The translations under genes and the position numbers were made by a program. A DNA stretch of 35,144 bases from Gammaproteobacteria bacterium (GTDB lineage Bacteria; Pseudomonadota; Gammaproteobacteria; HK1), in the NCBI GenBank assembly GCA_022826505.1, contig JAJDUQ010000322.1, positions 1-35,144 of the forward strand, given 5' to 3'. A model generated the notes under the pieces. The model had not been told where the DNA came from. It saw nothing but the letters and a program-made list of their open reading frames with translations, and searched no databases. Each line of letters opens with the position of its first letter. Within the stretch, counting starts at the first letter, position 1. Below are positions 25,300 through 33,527 of this stretch, one piece after another.

Positions 25300-26474
25300 A
25301 GGTCGCAGTTGTCCGCGACATTAGCGAGCAGGTTCGTGGTGTGACCTACGCCAAGAGTGAGGCCAGCGCAGTCCCAAGAAGTGGCTACTCGCCCATGTTG
25401 CGGGCCAACAATATCGGAGAACACGGACTGCTCCTTGACGACTTGATATTCGTGCTGAACACCAAGATCTCTCGGAAGCAACGAATTGTGCCGAATGACG
25501 TCGTTGTGGCAGCGTCAAGTGGAAGTATCTCCGTCGTCGGAAAGACGGCGCAGGTGCGGACAGGATTCGATGGCGGGTTTGGCGCATTCTGCAAAGTGTT
25601 GCGCCCGGGGCCTGATGTTGACCCGTACTACTTTGGCCACTACTTCAAGACGGCATCCTATCGGCGGGTCGTTTCGCAGTTGGCTTCTGGAGTGAATATC
25701 AACAACCTAAAGAAGGAGCACCTGAACAACATACAAATCCCCCTCCCACCTCTCGCCGAGCAGCGACGGATTGCAGAAATTCTGGATGCGGCGGACGCCT
25801 TGCGGGCCAAGCGCCGCGAGTCCCTCGCCCAACTCGACACGCTCCTCCAATCCACCTTCCTCGACATGTTCGGTGACCCCGTCACCAATTCGATGGGATG
25901 GGATACATCTGCTCTAGGGAAGGTCGGCGAAGTAATCACGGGGAACACGCCTTCTCGGAAACGCCCCGAGTACTACGGAAAGGACATCGAGTGGATTAAA
26001 TCCGACAACATCAATCATCCGTCGTTTGTTCTCACTGAGGCTGAAGAGGGGCTTTCGGTTGCTGGCAAAGCGGTGGCGCGTACGAGCCCGAAAGGGTCGA
26101 TTCTCGTGACCTGTATTGCTGGGTCACCTACATGTATTGGCAATGCGGCAATCGCGGACCGAGAAGTCGCCTTCAACCAGCAGATCAACGCTTTCGTGCC
26201 GGGCGAGCGCATTGCTCTCTGGTTCGCCTTCGGAGTGTTCTGGGTAGGCAAACGACTCGTTCAACGTGCATCAACGAACTCCATGAAGGGGATGGTCAGC
26301 AAATCGGCTTTTTCTGGTATTTCCATTCCAATTCCACCGACGTCACTCCAGAATCGTTTCGCCACCATCGCCGAATCCGTCGAACGCCAGAAGGCCACCC
26401 AGAGCGCCCACTTGACTGAACTCGATACCCTCTTCGCCTCCCTGCAATCCCGCGCCTTCCGGGGAGACCTCTGA
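25296..26474 (+). CDS. hsdS: Type I restriction-modification specificity subunit (HsdS)
   Basis: Determines the DNA target through two target-recognition domains. The 392 residues show the expected pseudo-symmetry: TRD1 (about 1-150), conserved helix 1 (PLPPLAEQRRIAEILDAADA, then RRESLAQLDTLLQSTFLDMFGD), TRD2 (about 205-340) and conserved helix 2 (PIPPTSLQNRFATIAESVER, ending LDTLFASLQSRAFRGDL). The half-site motif GVNINNLKKEHLNNIQIP closes TRD1. TRD-coding DNA, especially 25960-26310, is visibly more AT-rich than the conserved helix regions. This fits recombinational exchange of TRDs. It overlaps hsdM by 4 nt and ends 6 nt before hsdR. Confidence 0.97.
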   Translation: MKVAVVRDISEQVRGVTYAKSEASAVPRSGYSPMLRANNIGEHGLLLDDLIFVLNTKISRKQRIVPNDVVVAASSGSISVVGKTAQVRTGFDGGFGAFCKVLRPGPDVDPYYFGHYFKTASYRRVVSQLASGVNINNLKKEHLNNIQIPLPPLAEQRRIAEILDAADALRAKRRESLAQLDTLLQSTFLDMFGDPVTNSMGWDTSALGKVGEVITGNTPSRKRPEYYGKDIEWIKSDNINHPSFVLTEAEEGLSVAGKAVARTSPKGSILVTCIAGSPTCIGNAAIADREVAFNQQINAFVPGERIALWFAFGVFWVGKRLVQRASTNSMKGMVSKSAFSGISIPIPPTSLQNRFATIAESVERQKATQSAHLTELDTLFASLQSRAFRGDL

Positions 26475-26480
26475 GCAGCG

Positions 26481-29400
26481 ATGGAAATCTCCGCCAACTT
26501 CGCGTTCCTGAAGCAGGAGTTCCCGCATGTGGCGGAGAGCGCGAGCTATGCGGAGCACCACGTCTACGGCGACCCGCGAGCCTCCTGCTTCCATGCAAGG
26601 CATGCGCTGGAGCGCTTGGTCAAGCGGGTCTACAAGGTCGAGAAGACCCTGAGCCCGCCGAAGGTCACGAACCTGGACGCCTACCTCGGCGAGCCCGCGT
26701 TCCGTGCGATCGTGCCCGAAGTCGTATGGCAGAAGGCGGAGTACATCCGGCAGGCGGGCAACGTGGCGGTGCACGGCAACAGGACACCCGCGCCGGAGCA
26801 GGCGTTGAACGTCGTGCGGGAGCTGGCGCACGTCCTCTACTGGGCGGGCCGCACGTATCTCCGGAAAGGGGCGGAGAACCTTCACGGGAAGACCTTCGAC
26901 GAGTCCCTTGTCCCGACTCTGGAACCGGGCGCCGCGCCGGCCAGCGTCGATGAACTGGACGCCCTCAAGAGCCAACTGGACGCAGCCGACGACGCTCGCA
27001 AGGAGATCGAAGGCGAGCTGGAGGCGTTGCGTGAACGGCTCGCCGCCATCAAGGCGGAGAACGAGACCGTCCCCGAGACCCGTGACTGGAACGAGGGCAC
27101 GACCCGCAGGCTGATCATCGACCTGGCCCTGCAGCGTGCCGGCTGGCCGCTCGACCGGGAACACGACCGCGAGTACGAGGTCACGGGCATGCCGAGCCCC
27201 TCGGGGCTCGGTTACGCCGATTACGTCCTGTGGGGAGATGACGGCAAGCCGCTGGCGGTGGTGGAGGCGAAGAGGACCACCGTCGATTCGGCGAAGGGTC
27301 GCCAGCAGGCCAAGCTCTACGCGGACTGCCTGGAGGCCGTGCACGGCCAGCGCCCGATCATCTTCTACACGAACGGGTACGAGACCTGCCTGTGGGACGA
27401 CCAGACCTACTCGCCGCGAGCCGTCGCCGGCTTCTACAAGAAGGATGAGCTGGCGTCACTGCTCCATCGTCGAGCCCACCGGGAGCCGCTGGAGGTGACG
27501 CGGGTGAAGAACGCCATCGTCGAGCGGTACTACCAGAAGCGGGCCATCGGGAGCATCGGCGAGCAGTTCGGGCAGGCGCGACGCAAGGCGCTGCTGGTGA
27601 TGGCGACCGGCAGCGGAAAGACCCGCGTGGCGATCGCGCTGGTCGACCTGCTGCAGCGGGCGGGCTGGGTGAAGCGGGCGTTGTTTCTCGCGGACCGGGT
27701 GTCGCTGGTGAACCAGGCGGTGGGGGCGTTCAAGGCCCACCTGCCGGAGTCGAGCCCGGTGAACCTGGTGACCGAGAAGGACAAGGCGGGCCGGGTCTAC
27801 GCCTGCACCTATCCGACGATGATGGGACTGATCGACGAGACGACCGGCACCGAGGCCCGCTTCGGGGTCGGGCATTTCGATCTGGTGATCATCGACGAGG
27901 CGCACCGTTCGGTGTATCAGAAATACGGGGCCATCTTCCGGTACTTCGACTCGCTCCTGGTGGGCCTGACGGCAACGCCTCGGGATCAGGTCGACCGGAA
28001 CACCTACGAGCTCTTCGACCTGGAGCCGGGGGTGCCCACCGACGCGTACGAGCTCGCGACCGCGGTGGCGGACGGCTATCTCGTACCGCCGAAGGTTCAG
28101 CAGGTGGATCTCCGGTTTCCACGCGAGGGCATCGACTACGACTCGCTCAGCGAAGAAGAGCAGGCACAGTGGGAGAGCCTCGACTGGGGCGACGACGAGG
28201 ATGGTAGCGACCTGCCGGAACGGGTCGACGCGTCCGCCATCAACAGTTGGCTCTTCAACGGCGACACGGTCGACAAGGTGCTGCAGCATCTCATGGAGCA
28301 CGGCCACACGGTCGACGGTGGCGACCGACTGGCCAAGACGATCATCTTCGCGCGCAACCACGCGCATGCGACGTTCATCGAAGAGCGGTTCAACCACCAC
28401 TACCCGCGGTACGCCGGGCACTTCGCCCGCGTCATCGACAACTACGCCACGTATCCGCAGAGCCTGCTCGACGACTTCTCGCGGAAGGACAGGGCGCCGC
28501 ACATCGCGATCTCCGTGGACATGCTCGACACCGGCGTCGACGTGCCCGAGGTGGCCAACCTGGTCTTCTTCAAGCCGGTCTACTCGCGGATCAAGTTCTG
28601 GCAGATGATTGGGCGCGGGACGCGCCTCTGCCCCGATCTGTTCGGACCCGGGGACGACAAGCAGGACTTCCGCGTCTTCGACTTCTGCTTCAACTTCGAC
28701 TTCTTCCGCGAGCAACCGGAGGGAATCGAACCCAGTGGCGCCGTTCCGCTCGGCGCCCGGCTCTTCCGGTCGCGGGTGCGGTTGCTGGCCAGCCTCCAGG
28801 TCACGCCGGATCTGGACCCGGAGGCGGCGCTGGCCGAGACGTTGACGACAGCACTCCACCGGGAAGTGGCGGCGATGAACCGCGAGAACTTCATCGTGCG
28901 GATGCAGCTCGAAGCGGTCGAGCGATTCCGGCAGCGGGAGTCATGGGAGCGGCTCACCGCATCCGACGTCGAGACCCTGCAGAGTGATGTTGCCGGACTG
29001 CCCAGCGAGATCGAGACCGACGACATCGAGTCGCGCCTGTTCGACCTCACGGCGCTGAAGATGCAACTGGCCTTCGCCGAGGGCGACATGGGCACCTTCG
29101 AGCGGCACCGCCGACGGGTGGTGGAGATCGCGATGCTGCTCGAAGAAAAGTGCACGATTCCCGCGGTGGCGGCTCAGCTCGCCTACCTGGCCTCAGTGCA
29201 GGAGAGCGCCTTCTGGGAAGGCATCGCCCTGAACGGTCTCGAGGAGCTGCGCATGCGCCTGCGTGGCTTGGTGCCCTTCCTGGACAAGAAGACGTGCACG
29301 ATCGTCTACACCGATTTCCGGGACGAGGTCATGGACGTGCGCGAGGGCGCCGCCGACTACCTGCCGAAGATGACCGGGGTCCAGTACGAGAAGAAGGTGC

Positions 29401-29867
29401 AGGAGTACCTGAAGAACCATCTCGACCACATCGTGATCCATCGCCTCCGGACCAACCAGCCGCTCACGGCCACCGACTTGGCAGGACTCGAGCAGACCCT
29501 GGTCGAAATCGGCGAGGACGACGGCCGGACGCTGTTGACGGGCCTCCTGGCCCGCAGCGACGCTCCCTCCCTGGCCCATTTCGTGCGGAGCATGGTGGGG
29601 ATGGACCGCGCCGCCGCGCAGGAGGTCTTCTCGGAGTTCCTCTCCAACCGAAGCCTGACCACGCCGCAGATCCGTTTCATCGAGATGGTGATCGACCAGC
29701 TCACGGCTCGGGGTGTCATGGAGCCATCCGCGCTCTACGAGGCGCCGTTCAGCAGCGTGCATGCCGGCGGCCCTGAGGCGTTGTTCGCCGGAAAGAACAA
29801 CGTGATCGAGGGGATTTTCGAGAAGTTGAAAGAGCTTCACCCCGAGCCTCTGGCCGACGCCGGCTAG
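26481..29867 (+). CDS. hsdR: Type I restriction endonuclease subunit R (HsdR, EcoEI-like)
   Basis: Translocates DNA with ATP and cuts unmethylated DNA far from the recognition site. The 1128 residues contain, in order: a DUF4145-like N-terminal domain (about 10-130, including the VWQKAEYIRQAGNVAVHG segment), a coiled coil (about 155-200), the HsdR nuclease with D247 and E262-x-K264, SF2 helicase motifs (ATGSGKT 375-381, DEAH 472-475, TATP 497-500, GRGTR 711-715) and a C-terminal EcoEI_R_C domain (about 890-1125). The ATG at 26481 is 6 nt after hsdS, so all three subunits share one transcript. All catalytic residues look intact, so the system should be active. Confidence 0.97.
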   Translation: MEISANFAFLKQEFPHVAESASYAEHHVYGDPRASCFHARHALERLVKRVYKVEKTLSPPKVTNLDAYLGEPAFRAIVPEVVWQKAEYIRQAGNVAVHGNRTPAPEQALNVVRELAHVLYWAGRTYLRKGAENLHGKTFDESLVPTLEPGAAPASVDELDALKSQLDAADDARKEIEGELEALRERLAAIKAENETVPETRDWNEGTTRRLIIDLALQRAGWPLDREHDREYEVTGMPSPSGLGYADYVLWGDDGKPLAVVEAKRTTVDSAKGRQQAKLYADCLEAVHGQRPIIFYTNGYETCLWDDQTYSPRAVAGFYKKDELASLLHRRAHREPLEVTRVKNAIVERYYQKRAIGSIGEQFGQARRKALLVMATGSGKTRVAIALVDLLQRAGWVKRALFLADRVSLVNQAVGAFKAHLPESSPVNLVTEKDKAGRVYACTYPTMMGLIDETTGTEARFGVGHFDLVIIDEAHRSVYQKYGAIFRYFDSLLVGLTATPRDQVDRNTYELFDLEPGVPTDAYELATAVADGYLVPPKVQQVDLRFPREGIDYDSLSEEEQAQWESLDWGDDEDGSDLPERVDASAINSWLFNGDTVDKVLQHLMEHGHTVDGGDRLAKTIIFARNHAHATFIEERFNHHYPRYAGHFARVIDNYATYPQSLLDDFSRKDRAPHIAISVDMLDTGVDVPEVANLVFFKPVYSRIKFWQMIGRGTRLCPDLFGPGDDKQDFRVFDFCFNFDFFREQPEGIEPSGAVPLGARLFRSRVRLLASLQVTPDLDPEAALAETLTTALHREVAAMNRENFIVRMQLEAVERFRQRESWERLTASDVETLQSDVAGLPSEIETDDIESRLFDLTALKMQLAFAEGDMGTFERHRRRVVEIAMLLEEKCTIPAVAAQLAYLASVQESAFWEGIALNGLEELRMRLRGLVPFLDKKTCTIVYTDFRDEVMDVREGAADYLPKMTGVQYEKKVQEYLKNHLDHIVIHRLRTNQPLTATDLAGLEQTLVEIGEDDGRTLLTGLLARSDAPSLAHFVRSMVGMDRAAAQEVFSEFLSNRSLTTPQIRFIEMVIDQLTARGVMEPSALYEAPFSSVHAGGPEALFAGKNNVIEGIFEKLKELHPEPLADAG

Positions 29868-29874
29868 GGAAATC

Positions 29875-29896
29875 GCTCTCCGGGATTGCCGAGAGC
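29875..29896 (+). terminator. Hairpin just after hsdR
   Basis: GCTCTCCGG and CCGAGAGC pair over eight bases with one bulged C around a 5-nt GATTG loop, 7 nt after the hsdR stop. No U-run follows, so it would be at best a weak or Rho-assisted end of the hsd operon. Confidence 0.35.
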
Positions 29897-30208
29897 CTAT
29901 CGCTGGCGGAAGTCGGAGCGGCGAACCGAAGGCGAGACGGATGGACTGCCGTAACGACGGACCGATCGGGGCATCGCCCCAACGCGAAACTACCGGTCTG
30001 GTCCTTGCACTGTCAGAGGGATTTCACCCGGACGACGCTGAGGCTGCCCGGAGCGGCTCGCCGATGCCGCCGCGACCGGGACCATCGAGAACAACTATCC
30101 GATGCAGAAGGCGTGGAGGGTGGCGGACAGGGCCGTCGTCACCCCGGTATCGCCACTACGCTGATACCATCGCCTCGGCGCAGGCCCCCTGCAGCGAGCC
30201 TACAGGCG
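29897..30208 (+). other. Gap with a degenerate coding remnant (30042-30164)
   Basis: A short frame 30042-30164 reads RLADAAATGTIENNYPMQ then KAWRVADRAVVTP and stops. It has the balanced composition of a real protein C-terminus. The adjoining plus-strand frame upstream (VLALSEGFHPDDAEAAR, about 30000-30050) could be its continuation after a one-base shift. The family is not recognised. I read it as the tail of a decayed gene. There is no convincing promoter for the following ATPase. Confidence 0.35.
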
Positions 30209-31573
30209 ATGGACGAGATCACACTTCGAAATTTCCGTTGCTTCCGCGATGAGCAGACTGTGCGTCTCGCTCCGCTCACTCTCCTTGTTGGCGAGAACAG
30301 CACGGGCAAGACCTCATTCATGGCGATGGTGCGCGCCCTCTGGGAGCTTGCCTTCCACGATCAGATTCCGGACTTCAAGGATCCCCCGTATGACCTTGGC
30401 AGCTTTGACGAGATTGCCCACCACCGGGGTGCGAGAGGCGGTCGAGCAGAGGAGATATTCGCGGCGTTCAAGACCCGGCGGCACACGTTCCCGCTGAAGC
30501 GAACAGAGACGAGACCATCCCGGACAGTGGAATATCGTGCCACGTTCCGCAAGCGCGGAACTGCCCCTTTCCCCGTTGATCTGCGCCTCTCCGGAGGGCA
30601 ATCGTGGGTGCAGTACCAATTTCGGGATCGACGCCTGTGGATACGATTCGGGACACAGCGGGGGTCATGGGAGGTTCCCGGCTATGACTCCCCGCGTGGC
30701 CAGCGCGTAGATCGGACGCGAGAATTGGTCCCATTCTCGTCAACGCTTCGGATGCTCCAGGCCATCGAATCGGACGAAGACAACGAATTGGAGACAATCG
30801 AGGGCGAGGGACGTCCCGGACGCGACGACTATCTGGAGGTATGGCGGCTCTCACGACGCATGCGGGCTCCTGGCCCGGACAAGCTTTGGCCGTATGCAAG
30901 TGCTCCGGTGCGCTCCGTGCCGCGGCGGACCTATGACCCCAGGCCCTTTGAGGACGACCCCGAAGGCGAGTACGTCCCGATGTATCTCGCGAACATCTTC
31001 TTTCACGATCCTGACGAATGGAACGCACTGAAGGTCCGGCTCGAGGCGTTCGGCCGAGAGTCGGGGTTGTTCGACGAGATTGCGATTCGTTCCTTCGGCA
31101 AGAAGGACAGCGAACCGTTCCAGGTACAGGTGAGGAAGTATGCACGAACACTCAAGGGACCCATGCGCAATCTGATTGACGTCGGCTACGGGGTGAGTCA
31201 GGCAATACCGGTGCTTACCGAGCTCCTTCGCGAGGACTGCTCGCCCATCTTGCTGCTGCAGCAACCCGAGGTGCACCTGCATCCAAGTGCCCAGGCGGCG
31301 CTCGGCTCCCTGTTCTGCAACATTGCAGGCCCGAAGTGCCAGCTTGTTGTCGAGACGCACAGCGACCACCTCCTTGATCGCGTACGGATGGAGATCCGTG
31401 ACGGGGCCGGGACCCTCGGTCCAGACGACGTCTCCGTCCTCTTCTTCGAACGGGGTGAACTCGACGTGCAGATCCATTCCCTTCGCATCGACAAGGACGG
31501 GAATGTGCTTGGCGCCCCCGATACCTACCGAAGTTTCTTCCTCGAAGAGACCACGAGATCTCTCGGGCTCTGA
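30209..31573 (+). CDS. AAA family ATPase with DUF3696-like C-terminus
   Basis: A 454-residue ABC/SMC-type ATPase of the AAA_21/OLD-like group. The chosen start ATG 30209 gives MDEITLRNFRCFRDEQTVRLAP, the standard opening before the Walker A G28-E-N-S-T-G-K34-T. The second half has QQPEVHLHPSAQAAL (351-365), where the usual Walker B acidic pair is Q351-Q352, followed by H384 in VETHSDHLL. The C-terminal segment (VLFFERGELDVQIHSLRIDKDGNVLG, FFLEETT) resembles DUF3696. There is no TOPRIM domain as in OLD or GajA. Relatives occur in defence islands, often with a nuclease or HNH partner; no partner follows here. The ribosome site is weak. Its role is probably anti-phage or DNA-related, inferred from context. 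Confidence 0.85.
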   Translation: MDEITLRNFRCFRDEQTVRLAPLTLLVGENSTGKTSFMAMVRALWELAFHDQIPDFKDPPYDLGSFDEIAHHRGARGGRAEEIFAAFKTRRHTFPLKRTETRPSRTVEYRATFRKRGTAPFPVDLRLSGGQSWVQYQFRDRRLWIRFGTQRGSWEVPGYDSPRGQRVDRTRELVPFSSTLRMLQAIESDEDNELETIEGEGRPGRDDYLEVWRLSRRMRAPGPDKLWPYASAPVRSVPRRTYDPRPFEDDPEGEYVPMYLANIFFHDPDEWNALKVRLEAFGRESGLFDEIAIRSFGKKDSEPFQVQVRKYARTLKGPMRNLIDVGYGVSQAIPVLTELLREDCSPILLLQQPEVHLHPSAQAALGSLFCNIAGPKCQLVVETHSDHLLDRVRMEIRDGAGTLGPDDVSVLFFERGELDVQIHSLRIDKDGNVLGAPDTYRSFFLEETTRSLGL

Positions 31574-31968
31574 GCAATGTGCGCGATCCTCGACGCGAAC
31601 GTGGCTCATTCTGACTGACGTTCACCAAGGACTCTTGAATCGAACAGATCTGTGCCGTCGCGCGGATTGACCGTACCCATCGGGTGAATTGTGGGGCGAA
31701 TCCAAACCGCGTGATCAGGCCCCGCTCTCTGCCTCGTCTCCGATATTTGCGATCGTGCTCCGTCGATTGGCGGGCACCACCACGGCGCCCAATCCCAATC
31801 CCGCATGTTCGCTCAATCCCGACGATTCGCGAAGGCGGTACGCACCGGATACATAACGAAGTGCCAAATACAGATGGACACGGGTACCTGCCCGGGTTGG
31901 TTGACATGCATACGGCGCTGTGGGAATAGACCCGCCGAACCAAGGCCCATCACGAGGAGAAGCCATCC
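31574..31968 (+). other. Non-coding boundary before the binding-protein gene
   Basis: About 395 nt without a supported gene. Short direct repeats of CAATCCC occur at 31790-31820. The DNA is more AT-rich than the flanking genes up to about 31900 and then returns to the host-like composition. It is the likely right edge of the accessory island. The last 70 nt carry the putative promoter and ribosome site of the solute-binding protein. Confidence 0.4.
31901..31929 (+). promoter_or_regulatory. Candidate promoter of the solute-binding protein gene
   Basis: A perfect TTGACA (31901-31906) is followed after 17 nt by GAATAG (31924-31929), a poor -10. The ribosome site AGGAG (31955-31959) sits 9 nt before ATG 31969. 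The good -35 and correct spacing suggest a promoter that may need an activator, letting the binding protein be expressed independently of the distant transporter genes. Confidence 0.3.
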
Positions 31969-33504
31969 ATGATCCGCACAGTTTCGAAACACCTGCTGGG
32001 CGCCGCCACGGCATTGACGGCGGCCGCTCTCATCGGCGCCACCACTGCCCAGGCCGACACCCCGGTGCGCGGCGGCACCCTGACCGTCGGATTCCCGTCC
32101 GACTCCAAGACCATGAACCCGATGTTCTCGGTGCAGTTCACCGAGCGCCAGGTCCTCTACCTCGTCTACAACACCCTGACCAGGCTCGGCCCGGACTTCT
32201 CCATCAATCCCGAGCTTGCCGAGAGCTGGGAAGTGGAGGACGGCGGCAAGCGCATCGTCTTCCACCTGCGCAAGAACGTGAAGTTCCACGACGGCACCGA
32301 CTTCGACGCGGCGGCGGTGAAGTGGAACATCGATCAGCGGCTCGACGAGCAGGTCGGATCGCCGCAGCGCAAGCAGCTCCTCCCGGTGGTCGACTCGGTC
32401 AACGTGCTCGACACGCACACCGTCGAGTTCAAGCTCAAGGGGCCGTTCCCCGCGCTGATGGGCATGCTCGGGCAGCGGGTCGGCTTCATGGTCTCGCCCG
32501 CGGCGGCGGAGAAATACGGCGAGGAGCTCGCCTCGAACCCGGTCGGCACCGGTCCCTTCGTCTTCAGGGAATGGGTGCGCGGCAGCCACATCACCGTCGA
32601 GCGCAATCCGGACTACTGGGAAGAGGGGCTTCCCTGGCTCGACCGCATCGAGTTCAAGGACATCTCGGGGGCGGTGGTCGGAATCCAGCGGCTCAAGACC
32701 GGAGAGATCGACTACGCCGGTCAGCTCTCGCCGAACGACATTCGCGCCATAGAAGGCAGCGGCGACATCACGCTGCACCCGATCAAGGTGGGCCGGTGGT
32801 ACTCGGTGCAGTGGCAGTGGGACGCGCCGCCGTTCAACAACCCGGATCTCCGCAAGGCCATCGCCCACGCCATCGACAAGGACCATATCGTGGCGATCAC
32901 GATGGCGGGCAAGGCGGCCACCGCCTCCGGACCCACTCCTCCCGGACTGTGGTGGTACGACGAAGGGCTCCAGAGCTACGAGCACGACGTCGAGAAGGCG
33001 AAGGAGTACCTGAAGAAGGCCGGATACGACGGATCGGAGATCGTCCTGGCCGCGCCCGGTACCGGCATCTACCAGAAGATCAGCCAGCTCGTGCAGGAGC
33101 AGCTCCAGGCGGCGGGGATGAACGTACGCCTCGAGCCGATGGCGCAGAAAGGGTGGTACGGCAAGGTGGTGAAGCGGCAGGTGAACTTCACCCCGATGCG
33201 CTGGACCCAGCGTCCCGACCCGGATGGACTGCTGTACATCCTGTTCCACTCGGACGGCTTCGCCAACACGACAAGCTACAGCAGCGCGACGGTCGACGAC
33301 CTGCTGAACCAGGCCCGCACCATGACCGACATTGCGAAGCGGGCGGAGCTGTACTCGCAGGCGCAACGCCAGATCGTGGAGGATCTTCCCTACGTGCCGC
33401 TGTTCTTCGCCATCGAGTACGGCGCAATCCGCAACAACGTCCACGGCTTCGAGTGGATCCCGGACCAGATTCCGAGATTCCGCGAGCTGTGGAAGTCGAA
33501 TTGA
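31969..33504 (+). CDS. ABC transporter substrate-binding protein, family 5 (peptide/nickel type)
   Basis: Periplasmic receptor that delivers peptide-like ligands to a DppBC-type permease. The 511 residues start with a signal peptide (MIRTVSKHLLGAATALTAAA, cleavage expected after A29 in TTAQA-D). The mature protein shows SBP_bac_5 features: GGTLTVGFPSDSKTMNPMF, YNTLTRLG, LAESWEVEDGGKRIVFHLRKNVKFHDG and NPVGTGPFVFREWVRGSHI. The C-terminal lobe ends IEYGAIRNNVHGFEW. It lacks a lipobox, so it is soluble in the periplasm. No permease or ATPase gene lies next to it; the matching core is at 15720-19855, separated by the restriction locus. Its stop overlaps a TTG (TTGA) in the hydrolase frame. Confidence 0.95.
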   Translation: MIRTVSKHLLGAATALTAAALIGATTAQADTPVRGGTLTVGFPSDSKTMNPMFSVQFTERQVLYLVYNTLTRLGPDFSINPELAESWEVEDGGKRIVFHLRKNVKFHDGTDFDAAAVKWNIDQRLDEQVGSPQRKQLLPVVDSVNVLDTHTVEFKLKGPFPALMGMLGQRVGFMVSPAAAEKYGEELASNPVGTGPFVFREWVRGSHITVERNPDYWEEGLPWLDRIEFKDISGAVVGIQRLKTGEIDYAGQLSPNDIRAIEGSGDITLHPIKVGRWYSVQWQWDAPPFNNPDLRKAIAHAIDKDHIVAITMAGKAATASGPTPPGLWWYDEGLQSYEHDVEKAKEYLKKAGYDGSEIVLAAPGTGIYQKISQLVQEQLQAAGMNVRLEPMAQKGWYGKVVKRQVNFTPMRWTQRPDPDGLLYILFHSDGFANTTSYSSATVDDLLNQARTMTDIAKRAELYSQAQRQIVEDLPYVPLFFAIEYGAIRNNVHGFEWIPDQIPRFRELWKSN

Positions 33505-33527
33505 GCACGGGGCTCGCGGAGACCGCG

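Noticed and set aside
19917-31716. CCGCGTGAT direct repeat flanking the island as an att site
   Set aside because: A 9-bp match between two regions of a few hundred bp is expected by chance at appreciable frequency, and no integrase is present.
31715-32014. Minus-strand 99-codon frame over the binding-protein start
   Set aside because: Overlaps the signal-peptide coding region and promoter; no protein features.
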